Positions 38,183 through 47,964 of a stretch of 52,688 nucleotides of DNA are shown in pieces. The notes under the pieces were generated by a model. The model was not told the DNA's origin. It did not search any database and was given only the letters and a program-made list of their open reading frames with translations. The stretch comes from an uncultured Pelagibacteraceae bacterium (GTDB lineage Bacteria; Pseudomonadota; Alphaproteobacteria; Pelagibacterales; Pelagibacteraceae), in the NCBI GenBank assembly GCA_902541745.1, contig CACBRW010000005.1, positions 1-52,688 on the forward strand, in the 5' to 3' direction. Within the stretch, counting starts at the first letter, position 1. Every line of letters starts with the position of its first letter. The translations under genes and the position numbers were made by a program.

Positions 38183-38219
38183 ATTCAAAAGTAATTTTGA
38201 ATTATTTGTTAACAAATAA
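38183..38219. promoter_or_regulatory. Two adjacent perfect dyads in the aapJ upstream region
   Basis: ATTCAAAA-gtaa-TTTTGAAT (38183-38202) is a perfect 8-bp inverted repeat. It is followed at once by the 18-base perfect palindrome TTATTTGTTAACAAATAA (38202-38219), 22 bases before the aapJ ATG. They lie just downstream of the candidate promoter, a good place for an operator or for leader hairpins. The NtrYX genes sit just upstream, but no specific regulator can be assigned from sequence. Confidence 0.45.
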
Positions 38220-38240
38220 AAATAACATAAAGGAAGAATA

Positions 38241-39281
38241 ATGTTTAAATACTTAAAACAATTAACTTCTTTAGTCGCTATGGTTGCGGTGTTGTTTACT
38301 TTTACAACAGAAACTATGGCTGCTAAAAAATCTAAAACACTTAAAAACACTCAAAAAAAGGGTTTTGTAAGATGTGGTGTATCTCAAGGTCTCCCAGGAT
38401 TTTCTAATGCTGATGCTGCAGGAAATTGGACAGGTGTTGACGTTGATGTATGTAGAGCTGTAGCTGCTGCAGTATTAGGTGATGCAAACAAAGTTAAGTT
38501 TACACCACTAAGTGCTAAAGAAAGATTTACTGCTTTGACTTCTAATGAGATTGATATCTTATCAAGAAACACAACTTGGACTCTTTCAAGGGATGCTGAC
38601 ATCGGACTTACTTTCGTAGGTGTAAACTTTTACGATGGTCAAGGTTTTATGGTTAGAAAAAATTCAGGAATATCATCTGTAAATGATTTTAAAAATGGTG
38701 TTTCTGCTTGTACTAACCTTGGAACAACTACTGAGCTAAATATGAGAGATTTCTTTAATTCAAAAGGAATCAGTTATGAGCCAGTAACTTTCGAAAAAGC
38801 TGACGAAGTTGTTGCAGCATACGATGCTGGTAGATGTGATACATACACAACTGACAAATCTGGTCTAGCTGCTCAAAGAATTAAATTGAGTAGTCCAGAT
38901 GATCATATGGTTTTACCTGAAACGATTTCAAAAGAGCCACTAGGCCCTGTTGTACGTCAAGGTGACTCTGTTTGGGAAGATATCGTAAGATGGTCTCTAA
39001 ACACTATGATTGAAGCTGAAGAATATGGTGTTACTTCTGCTAATGCAGACTCTATGAAAACTTCTGATAATCCAGCGGTAAAAAGATTAGTTGGTGCTGA
39101 AGGTGAATTAGGAGCTGCTTTAGGTTTAGATAATGACTGGAGTTTAAGAATTATCAAGCAAGTTGGTAACTACGGTGAAAGCTATAAAAGAAATATTGCT
39201 GACACTGGAATTCTACCTGACAGAGGTCCAAATGAATTATGGACTAAAGGTGGAATACTTTATGTACCACCAGCAAGATAA
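38241..39281 (+). CDS. aapJ: General L-amino acid ABC transporter, periplasmic binding protein
   Basis: Solute-binding protein of the broad-specificity amino-acid transporter (AapJ; YhdW in Ca. Pelagibacter literature). The protein has 346 aa with a signal peptide (residues 1-28, ending TETMAA). The SBP family 3 core has FVRCGVSQGLPGFSNADAAG, WTGVDVDVCRAVAAAVLGD, LTSNEIDILSRNTTWTLSRD, FYDGQGFMVRK and AYDAGRCDTYTTDKSGLAAQ. The gene has a strong ribosome-binding site (AAGGAAG) and a higher G+C than its neighbours, consistent with very high expression. A terminator directly after it should set its excess over the permeases. The yhdW gene is a known nitrogen-limitation-responsive gene in Ca. P. 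ubique. Confidence 0.96.
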   Translation: MFKYLKQLTSLVAMVAVLFTFTTETMAAKKSKTLKNTQKKGFVRCGVSQGLPGFSNADAAGNWTGVDVDVCRAVAAAVLGDANKVKFTPLSAKERFTALTSNEIDILSRNTTWTLSRDADIGLTFVGVNFYDGQGFMVRKNSGISSVNDFKNGVSACTNLGTTTELNMRDFFNSKGISYEPVTFEKADEVVAAYDAGRCDTYTTDKSGLAAQRIKLSSPDDHMVLPETISKEPLGPVVRQGDSVWEDIVRWSLNTMIEAEEYGVTSANADSMKTSDNPAVKRLVGAEGELGAALGLDNDWSLRIIKQVGNYGESYKRNIADTGILPDRGPNELWTKGGILYVPPAR

Positions 39282-39303
39282 TTTATATCTTTAAATAAAA
39301 CTT

Positions 39304-39336
39304 AAAAAGGGCTAGATTTTTCTAGCCCTTTTTTTT
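39304..39336 (+). terminator. Rho-independent terminator between aapJ and aapQ
   Basis: GGGCTAGA (39309-39316) and TCTAGCCC (39321-39328) form a perfect 8-bp stem with a TTTT loop, followed by eight T residues (39329-39336) and preceded by five A residues. It is 23 bases after the aapJ stop and before the aapQ GTG. As an intra-operon attenuator it would leave aapJ transcripts in excess of the permease and ATPase. Confidence 0.93.
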
Positions 39337-39353
39337 ATAAGTCATGAATTATT

Positions 39354-40499
39354 GTGAATATTAAAAAAATATTACCCCAGTTACTTACACTTTTAGTAGT
39401 AATTCTTATATTTGGTTTTTTTTCATATAACGCCCAAGTTAACATGGAAAATAGAGGAATTACTTTTGGGTATGGATTTTTATCTCAAGAATCGTCATTT
39501 GATGTTCAATTTTCATTGATTGAATATGATGGTTCACACTCATATTTTAGAGCATATCTAGTTGGTTTATTAAATACTATTTTAGTTTCAGTTATAGGAA
39601 TTATATTTGCTACTATAATTGGAGTCATTGTAGGAATTGCAAGATTATCAAATAATTATTTAATTGAAAGATCAGCTTCGGTTTATGTAGAATTTTTTAG
39701 AAACATCCCTTTATTATTGCAAATATTTTTTTGGTATTTTGCTGCTTTAAGAGCATTACCCTTACCTCAAGATACAGAGCCTATGTTTGGTGTATTTTTT
39801 CTTACCATAAAAGGTTTTTTTGTTCCTGCATTTGTTTGGAATAATTTAGATATTTTTATTTATTCAATAATTGCTGCAATAATTTCAATTATTTTCATTA
39901 GAATTTATGCAAAAAGAAAACAAGAAAATGAGGGAGTTCAAACACCAGTTTTATCAATTTCAATAGGTTTATTGTTAATTTTACCAATTTTAAGTTTTTT
40001 ATTTGGTGGGGTTGATGCATCAGTTGAAGTACCTGTAATTAAACAATTGTCTCAATCTGGTTTCACTTATGAAGGAGGAATTAAGTTGCCACCTGAATTA
40101 ATATCTCTTGCTTTAGCTCTATCATTATATACAGCAACGTTTATTGCTGAATGTGTAAGAGCAGGTGTTCAAGGTGTTAGTAAAGGTCAAAAAGAAGCTG
40201 CTGCTTCTATAGGATTAACTCCAAACCAAGTATTAAAATTAGTGGTAATGCCGCAAGCTTTAAGGATTATAATTCCACCAACTACTAATCAATATTTAAA
40301 CTTAACTAAAAATTCATCACTTGCAGCTGCTATAGCTTATCCAGATTTAGTTCTTGTATTCGCTGGAACAGCTTTAATGCAGACAGGTAGAGCAATAGAA
40401 ATTGTCTCTATAACAATGTTAACTTATTTATCACTGAGTATATCAATTTCAATATTCATGAATTGGTACAATAAAAAAATAGCTATTAAAGAAAAATAA
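39354..40499 (+). CDS. aapQ: General L-amino acid ABC transporter permease AapQ
   Basis: Inner-membrane permease subunit of the amino-acid transporter, 381 aa. It starts with GTG; the ATG at 39344 is out of frame and stops at once. The family features are an N-terminal helix, the NMENRGITFGYGFL periplasmic phrase, YFRAYLVGLLNTILVS, VEFFRNIPLLLQIFFWYF and the EAA loop EAAASIGLTPNQVLKLVVMP. It overlaps aapM by 1 base. Confidence 0.95.
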   Translation: MNIKKILPQLLTLLVVILIFGFFSYNAQVNMENRGITFGYGFLSQESSFDVQFSLIEYDGSHSYFRAYLVGLLNTILVSVIGIIFATIIGVIVGIARLSNNYLIERSASVYVEFFRNIPLLLQIFFWYFAALRALPLPQDTEPMFGVFFLTIKGFFVPAFVWNNLDIFIYSIIAAIISIIFIRIYAKRKQENEGVQTPVLSISIGLLLILPILSFLFGGVDASVEVPVIKQLSQSGFTYEGGIKLPPELISLALALSLYTATFIAECVRAGVQGVSKGQKEAAASIGLTPNQVLKLVVMPQALRIIIPPTTNQYLNLTKNSSLAAAIAYPDLVLVFAGTALMQTGRAIEIVSITMLTYLSLSISISIFMNWYNKKIAIKEK

Positions 40500-41941
40500 T
40501 GAGTAAATTGAATTTTTTACAACCAGATAAAAATAATCTTAACACCTATTTATATACAGGGGTAATTTTAGTTGCATTTAGTATATTTATAGTTTTTTTA
40601 AATTCTTTTTTTAATAAAGATATAGTTTCATTTTTACCTGGACCTATCAGTTTCTTTTTACCACTAATTTTAGGGTTTATTGGACTTCATTTAATTAGAA
40701 TTGATTATTCAGGCTTAAAGTTTTTAGATAAAGTTAATAAAAATATCAATACTAACAATTTTAATGCTTTTTTATCATTATTAATTGTGTTCGTAGTTAT
40801 CAAATCACTCCCACCATTATTGAGTTGGTTTATTATAGATGCAAACATTGCGGGTGATTCAAAAGATGTTTGTACAGGTAGTGGTGCTTGTTGGACTTAT
40901 ATTAAAATTTGGTTTAATAGATTTATGTATGGAATGTATCCCAATCCTGAGCAATGGCGTATTAACTTATCATTCATTGCTTTAGCTTTTTTAGGATGTG
41001 TTGGTTTTTTTGCTACAGAAAAATTTAAAAAATATTTAACGCTCTATTATGTGGTTGTTTATCCAATCATTGCTTTTTTCTTTATTTTCTTTTTTATATC
41101 TGGTGGTCCAATTTTTTTTGATTTTTCTTATGGAATTATTGCTGCTGTAATTTCAATTATTTTAGGTTTTTTTATTCCTTCAAAATTTAAAATGTACTAT
41201 TTCATTATAGTTCCGATCACACTTTATATATTGCTAAAATATGTATTTTTTTATGAAGAACTTATTGAACTTGGTAAACTGGAAGCATTAGAGTGGGTAG
41301 AGACAGGCGCTTGGGGAGGTTTGTCTTTAACTTTTATAGTCTCATTCTTCTGTTTGATTTTCTGCTTTCCTATAGGCTTATTTTTATCTCTTGGAAGAAG
41401 ATCAGATTTTCCGATAATTAAATATATTTCAATAGGAATGATTGAATTTTGGAGAGGGGTACCATTGATTACAGTATTATTTATGTCCTCTGTAATGTTT
41501 CCAATGTTTTTACCTGAAGATATGTTTATTGATAAATTGGTAAGGGTAATTATTGCAATTTCATTGTTTGAAGCTGCTTATGTAGCAGAAGTTATTAGAG
41601 GTGGTTTGCAAGCATTGCCTAGAGGTCAATATGATGCTGCCAAATCTTTAGGAATGGGTTATTGGAAAATGCATATTTTGGTGATTTTACCTCAGGCACT
41701 TAAACTTGTAATACCTGGTATTGCCAATACTTTCTTAGCGCTTGTAAAAGATACTCCTTTAATATTTGTTGTAGGACTTTTAGAAATTGTTGGAATGTTA
41801 AACCTTGCTAAAACTAACCCTGAGTGGTTAGGTTTTGCAATGGAAGGTTATGTGTTTGCATCAGTACTATTTTTTATTATTTGCTATGCAATGAGTAAAT
41901 ATAGTTATAATTTAGAACAAAAATATAAAACGGAAAGATAA
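40499..41941 (+). CDS. aapM: General L-amino acid ABC transporter permease AapM
   Basis: Second permease of the heterodimer, 480 aa, longer at the N-terminus than usual HisM-type permeases, as is typical of AapM. Features: many hydrophobic helices, a [20 protein letters not shown] region (conserved Cys residues), [40 protein letters not shown] and the EAA loop [20 protein letters not shown]. It overlaps aapQ and aapP by 1 base each, so translation of the three is coupled. Confidence 0.95.
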   Translation: MSKLNFLQPDKNNLNTYLYTGVILVAFSIFIVFLNSFFNKDIVSFLPGPISFFLPLILGFIGLHLIRIDYSGLKFLDKVNKNINTNNFNAFLSLLIVFVVIKSLPPLLSWFIIDANIAGDSKDVCTGSGACWTYIKIWFNRFMYGMYPNPEQWRINLSFIALAFLGCVGFFATEKFKKYLTLYYVVVYPIIAFFFIFFFISGGPIFFDFSYGIIAAVISIILGFFIPSKFKMYYFIIVPITLYILLKYVFFYEELIELGKLEALEWVETGAWGGLSLTFIVSFFCLIFCFPIGLFLSLGRRSDFPIIKYISIGMIEFWRGVPLITVLFMSSVMFPMFLPEDMFIDKLVRVIIAISLFEAAYVAEVIRGGLQALPRGQYDAAKSLGMGYWKMHILVILPQALKLVIPGIANTFLALVKDTPLIFVVGLLEIVGMLNLAKTNPEWLGFAMEGYVFASVLFFIICYAMSKYSYNLEQKYKTER

Positions 41942-42672
41942 TGTCAAAAATAATTCAAATTACAGAAATGAATAAGTGGTTTGGTGATTTCCAAGTATTA
42001 AAAAATATTAATTTAGAAGTTGAAAAGAATAAAAAAATTGTTGTGTGTGGACCTTCAGGATCAGGTAAATCGACATTAATTAGATGTATAAACAGACTTG
42101 AGGAACATCAACAAGGTTCAATTATTGTAGATGGAAATGAATTAACAGAAGATACTAAAGACATAGAAAAAATTAGAGCTGAAGTTGGAATGGTGTTTCA
42201 ACAATTTAATTTATTTCCTCATCTTTCTATTTTAGATAATTGCACACTAGCTCCAATTTGGGTAAAAAAAATGCCAAAAAAAGAAGCAGAAGATTTAGCG
42301 CTTCAGCACTTAGAAAAAGTACAAATTGCAGACCAAGCTAGTAAGTATCCAGGACAACTTTCAGGTGGTCAACAACAACGATGTGCAATTGCTAGAGCAC
42401 TATGTATGGAGCCAAAAATAATGTTATTTGACGAGCCTACATCCGCACTCGACCCAGAAATGATTAAAGAAGTGTTAGATGCAATGGTAAATTTAGCTAA
42501 AGCAGGAATGACAATGATTGTAGTAACGCATGAGATGGGATTTGCAAAAGAGGTTGCAGATGAAGTTATTTTTATGGACGAGGGTATGATAGTTGAAAGA
42601 GCTGAAACTAAGGAGTTTTTTGCAAACCCGAAGAGTGATAGAACCAAGCTATTTTTAAGTCAAATCCTTTAA
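41941..42672 (+). CDS. aapP: General L-amino acid ABC transporter ATP-binding protein AapP
   Basis: ATPase of the amino-acid transporter, 243 aa. Walker A is GPSGSGKST (37-45). The Q-loop [17 protein letters not shown], the signature [15 protein letters not shown], Walker [16 protein letters not shown] and the H-loop [14 protein letters not shown] are all present, in the polar amino-acid transporter subfamily. It is the last gene of aapJQMP. A 190-base spacer follows it. Confidence 0.96.
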   Translation: MSKIIQITEMNKWFGDFQVLKNINLEVEKNKKIVVCGPSGSGKSTLIRCINRLEEHQQGSIIVDGNELTEDTKDIEKIRAEVGMVFQQFNLFPHLSILDNCTLAPIWVKKMPKKEAEDLALQHLEKVQIADQASKYPGQLSGGQQQRCAIARALCMEPKIMLFDEPTSALDPEMIKEVLDAMVNLAKAGMTMIVVTHEMGFAKEVADEVIFMDEGMIVERAETKEFFANPKSDRTKLFLSQIL

Positions 42673-42746
42673 AAAATATAACTACTATAAGGCATAATAT
42701 AAGATTTAAACAATCTAAAAAATTCAATTTTCTATTCAAGTAATGC

Positions 42747-42862
42747 TTGACAGTATTTTGATTATTTCAAATTTCTTACAAAAAAAAATAAATTTTTCTA
42801 TTGCAGTAACATTAATAAATAGGTTGAATGAGCTTTATAAAATTTAATTAAGAGGGGTCTTA
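42747..42862 (+). promoter_or_regulatory. Upstream region of the XRE regulator gene
   Basis: The spacer from 42673 to 42862 has a consensus -35 hexamer TTGACA (42747-42752) but no convincing -10 at the normal distance. It ends with a strong purine-rich ribosome-binding site (GAGGGG) about 8 bases before the ATG at 42863. No terminator with a T run is visible after aapP. I call a promoter region, not an exact promoter. Confidence 0.35.
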
Positions 42863-43234
42863 ATGGAAGATAATTTCAATAAACACTTAGGCAATAAGCT
42901 TAAGCTAAGAAGATTAGCTTTAGGTTTAACTCAGACTAAAGTAGCAAAAGCAATTAATGTAACATTTCAACAAATTCAAAAGTATGAGAAAGGGACTAAC
43001 GGTGTAAGTTCGATAAGATTACTTCAACTTGCAAATTATTTAAAAGTTCCAATTAATTATTTCTTTGAAGATTTTTCAGAATATTTAGTTAATTTAGAAA
43101 AATCACAGGAAGGTCACATGAATGTTAATTATAATTTTTTAGTAAAATTATATTCAGAACTTAATGCTGATCAAAAATTAAAATTTAATAAATCGTTACA
43201 AATTTCAGGTTCAGGAATTTCAAAAGCAGTTTAA
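42863..43234 (+). CDS. XRE-family helix-turn-helix transcriptional regulator
   Basis: Small DNA-binding protein of 123 aa. The HTH_3 domain spans about residues 7-65: LGNKLKLRRLALGLTQTKVA followed by KAINVTFQQIQKYEKGTNGV, then LLQLANYLKVPINYFFEDF. The C-terminal 55 residues carry no recognised domain. Such short Cro/CI-type proteins are widespread in alphaproteobacteria, with diverse roles. Here it sits between the aap operon and two tRNA genes on the opposite strand. Its own strong ribosome-binding site suggests it is well expressed. The target is unknown; the neighbouring aap genes are a possible but unproven one. Confidence 0.9.
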   Translation: MEDNFNKHLGNKLKLRRLALGLTQTKVAKAINVTFQQIQKYEKGTNGVSSIRLLQLANYLKVPINYFFEDFSEYLVNLEKSQEGHMNVNYNFLVKLYSELNADQKLKFNKSLQISGSGISKAV

Positions 43235-43295
43235 TTAAAATTTAATTAAGACTCTAGTAGACTTTAATACAAAGTTTATTTTAACATTTTATTTC

Positions 43296-43371
43296 TGGCT
43301 CCTCGGGCAGGACTCGAACCTGCGACCAATTGATTAACAGTCAACTGCTCTACCAACTGAGCTACCGAGGA
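43296..43371 (-). tRNA. tRNA-Asn (anticodon GTT)
   Basis: A complete cloverleaf on the minus strand, 76 nt with encoded CCA. The acceptor TCCTCGG pairs with CCGAGGA and the discriminator is G. The D arm is AGCTCAGTTGGTAGAGC. The anticodon loop CTGTTAA gives GTT, and the T arm has CAGGTTCGAGTCC. It lies 49 bases from tRNA-Cys on the same strand; the two may share a transcript. Confidence 0.97.
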
Positions 43372-43420
43372 ATGTAAAAAGCCAACTTACTTTTTTTTAT
43401 AACTAAAACAAGAATTTTTT

Positions 43421-43494
43421 TGGAGGCAACGCCCGGAATCGAACCGGGATACAAGGATTTGCAATCCTCTGCGTAACCATTCCGCCACGTTGCC
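43421..43494 (-). tRNA. tRNA-Cys (anticodon GCA)
   Basis: A complete cloverleaf on the minus strand, 74 nt with encoded CCA. The acceptor GGCAACG pairs with CGTTGCC, with a T (U73) discriminator, the identity element of tRNA-Cys. The anticodon loop TTGCAAA gives GCA, and the T arm has CCGGTTCGATTCCGG. It is upstream of tRNA-Asn on the minus strand. Confidence 0.97.
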
Positions 43495-43618
43495 ATCTTA
43501 TTTTTAACTAATAGCTACAGATGCCTTTTTATAATAAATTTTTTCTATTAGTCTATTAAATAACGATCCAAATTGATTATTGTTAATTTAGATTATTAAA
43601 TTATAAACTTTAAAATCA

Positions 43619-46246
43619 ATGAGTAGCGAGAAATATATACATTCTGATGTAGAAAATAGAATTTATTCTTATTGGGAAAAAAATGGTCTTTTTAAACCTA
43701 GAGAAAATTCAAAAAAATTCTCAATTGTGATTCCTCCACCAAATGTAACTGGCAGTTTGCATATGGGTCATGCTCTAAATAATTCTATTCAAGATTTATT
43801 AATTCGTTATCACAGAATGAATAATTATGAAACATTATGGCAGCCAGGTACAGACCATGCTGGTATAGCTACTCAAGCTTTAGTCGAGAAAAAATTAACT
43901 TCAGAAAAAATTGATAAAAATGAAATTGGAAGAGAAAAATTTATTGAAAAAGTTTGGGAATGGAAAGATCAATATGGCGACATAATAATAAACCAGTTAA
44001 AAAAACTAGGTTGTTCCTGTGATTGGTCAAGAAATGCTTTCACTATGGATGAAAATTTATCAAAGTCTGTAATCAAGGTTTTTGTGGATTTATATAATAA
44101 AGGGCTTATTTATAAAGATAAGAAATTAGTTAATTGGGATACAGTTTTAAAAACAGCTATTTCAGATCTAGAAGTAGATCAAAGAGAGGTAAATTCTAAA
44201 ATTTATTTCATCAGATATCCAATAGATGGGACTGAGGAATTCATTACAATTGCAACAACAAGACCTGAAACAATGCTTGGTGACACAGCTATAGCTGTTA
44301 ATCCAAAAGATGAAAGATTTAAATCATTTGTTGGAAAAACAGTTACTATTCCAATTGTTGGAAGAAAAATTAAAATTATTGAAGATGATTATGCAGATCC
44401 TGAACAAGGAACTGGAGCATTAAAAATTACCCCAGCTCATGATTTTAATGACTATGAAGTTGGGCAAAGAAACAATCTTGAAATTATAAATATTTTTACT
44501 GAAGAGGGTATAATAAATAAAAATGCTCCACAAACTTATGTAGGTCTTGATAGGTCTGAGGCAAGAAAAAAAATCTTAAAAGAACTTAAAGAAAAAGAAT
44601 TTTTTGTTAAAGAAGAGAATATTAAAAATAAAGTTCCTTATGGAGATAGATCTAATTCAATAATTGAACCTTTTTTAACAGAACAATGGTTTGCTGATGC
44701 GGGTAAATTATCTGTTAAAGCTAAAGAAGTGGTTAATTCAAAAAAGACAAATTTCTTTCCTGAGAATTGGTCAAAAACTTATTTCCAATGGATGAATAAT
44801 ATTGAACCATGGTGTATTTCAAGACAGCTTTGGTGGGGCCATCAAATACCTGCTTGGTATGGCCCTGATGAAAAAATTTTTGTTGCTGAAAACGAAGATG
44901 ATGCAAAACAACAAGCTAAGAAACATTATGGTAAAGATGTTGAATTAAATCGCGATCCAGATGTTTTAGATACTTGGTTCTCATCAGGTTTATGGCCTTT
45001 TGCTACACTTGGTTGGCCAGATGATAATAAATTTGTTGATAAATTTTACCCAACATCAGTTTTAGTTACAGGTTTTGATATTATATTTTTTTGGGTTGCT
45101 AGGATGATTATGTTTGGAACTGAATTTTTAAACAAAGAACCATTTAAAGATATATATGTTCATGCATTAGTTAGAGATGAAAAGGGACAGAAAATGTCTA
45201 AGTCTAAAGGTAATGTAATTGATCCTTTAGATTTAATTGAAAAATATAGTGCAGATGCACTTAGATTTACTTTGTTATCAATGGCCTCACCTGGTACAGA
45301 TGTTAAGCTTTCTGAAGATAGAGTTAAAGGTTATAGAAATTTTTTAAATAAATTATGGAATGCAAATAATTTTTTAATCACTAATGAATGTGATTTTAAA
45401 GATATAGATAAAGTTCCTAGTTTAAATGTAAATATTAACAAATGGATTTATTCAGAACTTGTTGAAACCAAAAATAAGATAGAAAAAAACCTTGAAGATT
45501 ATAGATTTGATGAAGCAGCTAAAAATGCTTATCAATTTGCATGGCATTCTTATTGTGATTGGTATTTAGAACTATCTAAAACAATACTCTTTTCAGATGA
45601 TGAAAAGGCTAAAGCAGAGGTTAAAAAAGTATCATCTTTTGTGTTTAAACAAATTCTGATTTTGCTACATCCTTTTATTCCTTTTGTTACTGAAGAAATT
45701 TGGCTTAAAAACAAATTTGATAATGAAGGAAGTGATTATTTGATGCTTAAAAACTGGTTATCTGGCAAAATAAATAGGGATAGTAGCACTGAACAGGTTG
45801 AAAATATCATTAACATTATTTCAGAGATTAGATCATTTAAAAATGAGCTAAATGTAAGCCCAGGCTCATTTATTGATGTCTCAATAAGCAATATTAATAA
45901 AAATCAAAAAGACTTTATTAATACAAATGAAATTATTCTAAAAAAACTAGGAAGAATAAACAGCATACTAGATAAGGATTTAGATAAGCCAGCTGCGACA
46001 ATGGTTGTTTCTGGTGATTTGTTTAAGATTTATTTTGATAAAGATGTTGATTTAAAATTAATAAAAGAAAATTTAACAAATAAACAAAGTAGATTAGAGC
46101 AAGAGATGAATAAAATATCTCAAAGATTGGAGAATAAGAGTTTTGTAGATCGAGCTCCAAAAGAGATTGTTGAACAAGAAAAAAATAATTATAATAATTT
46201 AAAGAATGATATTGCGAAAATATCAGTAACAATAAAGGGTATATAA
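43619..46246 (+). CDS. valS: Valine--tRNA ligase
   Basis: Class I aminoacyl-tRNA synthetase with an editing domain, 875 aa. The HIGH motif is in [20 protein letters not shown] and KMSKS in [17 protein letters not shown]. The editing CP1 domain has [20 protein letters not shown] and [19 protein letters not shown]. The anticodon-binding domain and a C-terminal coiled-coil arm ([20 protein letters not shown]) are intact. No T-box or other leader is visible upstream. It overlaps ilvD by 1 base, pairing valine charging with valine synthesis. Confidence 0.97.
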   Translation: MSSEKYIHSDVENRIYSYWEKNGLFKPRENSKKFSIVIPPPNVTGSLHMGHALNNSIQDLLIRYHRMNNYETLWQPGTDHAGIATQALVEKKLTSEKIDKNEIGREKFIEKVWEWKDQYGDIIINQLKKLGCSCDWSRNAFTMDENLSKSVIKVFVDLYNKGLIYKDKKLVNWDTVLKTAISDLEVDQREVNSKIYFIRYPIDGTEEFITIATTRPETMLGDTAIAVNPKDERFKSFVGKTVTIPIVGRKIKIIEDDYADPEQGTGALKITPAHDFNDYEVGQRNNLEIINIFTEEGIINKNAPQTYVGLDRSEARKKILKELKEKEFFVKEENIKNKVPYGDRSNSIIEPFLTEQWFADAGKLSVKAKEVVNSKKTNFFPENWSKTYFQWMNNIEPWCISRQLWWGHQIPAWYGPDEKIFVAENEDDAKQQAKKHYGKDVELNRDPDVLDTWFSSGLWPFATLGWPDDNKFVDKFYPTSVLVTGFDIIFFWVARMIMFGTEFLNKEPFKDIYVHALVRDEKGQKMSKSKGNVIDPLDLIEKYSADALRFTLLSMASPGTDVKLSEDRVKGYRNFLNKLWNANNFLITNECDFKDIDKVPSLNVNINKWIYSELVETKNKIEKNLEDYRFDEAAKNAYQFAWHSYCDWYLELSKTILFSDDEKAKAEVKKVSSFVFKQILILLHPFIPFVTEEIWLKNKFDNEGSDYLMLKNWLSGKINRDSSTEQVENIINIISEIRSFKNELNVSPGSFIDVSISNINKNQKDFINTNEIILKKLGRINSILDKDLDKPAATMVVSGDLFKIYFDKDVDLKLIKENLTNKQSRLEQEMNKISQRLENKSFVDRAPKEIVEQEKNNYNNLKNDIAKISVTIKGI

Positions 46247-47964
46247 TGGCTAAATTTAACAAAAAGAAACTTCCAAGCAGACATACATCATTAGGGGCAG
46301 ATAGAGCTCCACATAGATCGTTTTATTATGCTATGGGTGAAACCGAGAAAGATGTAGCAAAACCCTTTGTTGGTGTGGTTTCTACATGGAATGAGGCAGC
46401 TCCTTGTAATATTGCGCTAATGAGACAAGCTCAATCAGTTAAAAAAGGAGTTAGAGCTAATGGTGGAACTCCAAGAGAATTTTGCACAATTACTGTAACT
46501 GACGGTATCGCAATGGGGCATGAAGGAATGAAGTCTTCATTGATATCCAGAGAAGTAATCGCAGATTCTGCTGAACTTACGGTTAGAGGTCATTGTTATG
46601 ATGCTTTAGTTGGTATCGCAGGATGTGATAAATCTTTACCAGGTCTAATGATGTCTATGGTTAGATTAAATGTACCAAGTGTATTTATATATGGTGGATC
46701 GATCCTTCCAGGCAAATATAAAGGGAAAGACGTAACAGTTGTGGATGTATTTGAGGCGGTTGGAAAACATTCAACAGGTCAAATGTCTGCTGCAGAACTT
46801 AGAAAATTAGAATTAGTTGCTTGTCCTAGTGCAGGTGCTTGTGGAGGTCAATTTACTGCAAATACAATGGCATGTGTATCTGAAGCAATTGGATTAGCAC
46901 TTCCTTATTCAGCAGGAACACCAGCTCCATATGAAGAAAGAGATAAATACGCAAAAGCTAGTGGTAAAACAGTTATGAACCTTTTGAAAAAAGGAATTAA
47001 ACCAAGAGATATAGTTACTAGAAAAGCTTTAGAAAATGCTGCAACTGTAGTTGCTGCAACTGGTGGTTCTACAAATGCAGGATTACATTTACCTGCTATT
47101 GCAAATGAAGCAGGAATTAAATTTGATTTAATGGATGTAGCTAAAATATTTAAAAGAACACCTTATCTTGCAGATTTAAAACCTGGTGGAAAATATGTTG
47201 CAAAAGATATGTGGTTAGCAGGTGGTGTACCAATGTTATTAAAAACTTTATATGAAGGTGGATATATTCATGGTGACTGCATGACGGTTACTGGGAAAAC
47301 TATGAAGGAAAATTTAAAAGCAATTAAATTTAATCCAAAACAAAAAGTAATGAGATCTTATAAAAATCCATTATCACCAACTGGAGGTGTTGTTGGATTA
47401 AAAGGAAACTTAGCACCTGAAGGTGCAATTGTTAAAGTTGCTGGACTTAAAAAATTACAATTTACTGGAAAAGCAAGATGTTTTGAAAATGAGGAAAGTG
47501 CAATGAAAGCTGTTCAAAGCAAAAAGTATAACGATGGTGATGTAATTATAATTAGATACGAAGGACCTGTTGGAGGTCCAGGTATGAGAGAAATGTTATC
47601 AACAACAAGTGCAATTTATGGACAGGGAAAAGGGGAGAAAGTAGCCCTTATTACAGACGGTAGGTTCTCTGGAGCCACAAGAGGCTTTTGTGTCGGTCAC
47701 GTAGGCCCTGAGGCCGCTCTAGGGGGTCCTATAGGCCTTTTACGTACAGGAGATATCATTGATATCGATGCCAAAAAAGGAACAATCAACGTAAGACTTT
47801 CTAAAAAAGAATTAGCTACAAGAAAAAGAAAATGGAAGGCTAGAAAATCAGATTTTGGATCTGGTACTTTATGGAAATATGCACAAACAGTTGGACCTGC
47901 GTATTTAGGTGCACCAACTCATCCAGGTAAGAAAAAAGAAGTTAAGGATTATTCAGAAATTTAA
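46246..47964 (+). CDS. ilvD: Dihydroxy-acid dehydratase
   Basis: Iron-sulfur enzyme that dehydrates dihydroxy acids in isoleucine and valine synthesis. The protein has 572 aa. Cluster cysteines are visible in [30 protein letters not shown] and [20 protein letters not shown]. The C-terminal domain has [15 protein letters not shown] and [19 protein letters not shown]. It shares one base with valS and one with manC. Confidence 0.97.
   Translation: MAKFNKKKLPSRHTSLGADRAPHRSFYYAMGETEKDVAKPFVGVVSTWNEAAPCNIALMRQAQSVKKGVRANGGTPREFCTITVTDGIAMGHEGMKSSLISREVIADSAELTVRGHCYDALVGIAGCDKSLPGLMMSMVRLNVPSVFIYGGSILPGKYKGKDVTVVDVFEAVGKHSTGQMSAAELRKLELVACPSAGACGGQFTANTMACVSEAIGLALPYSAGTPAPYEERDKYAKASGKTVMNLLKKGIKPRDIVTRKALENAATVVAATGGSTNAGLHLPAIANEAGIKFDLMDVAKIFKRTPYLADLKPGGKYVAKDMWLAGGVPMLLKTLYEGGYIHGDCMTVTGKTMKENLKAIKFNPKQKVMRSYKNPLSPTGGVVGLKGNLAPEGAIVKVAGLKKLQFTGKARCFENEESAMKAVQSKKYNDGDVIIIRYEGPVGGPGMREMLSTTSAIYGQGKGEKVALITDGRFSGATRGFCVGHVGPEAALGGPIGLLRTGDIIDIDAKKGTINVRLSKKELATRKRKWKARKSDFGSGTLWKYAQTVGPAYLGAPTHPGKKKEVKDYSEI

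Noticed and set aside
38384..38602. Minus-strand ORFs inside aapJ
   Set aside because: aapJ is unambiguous in the other strand; these frames carry no motif.
43495..43618. T-box or other leader upstream of valS
   Set aside because: The 124 bases are AT-rich without a stable stem or terminator; T-boxes are also not expected in alphaproteobacteria.
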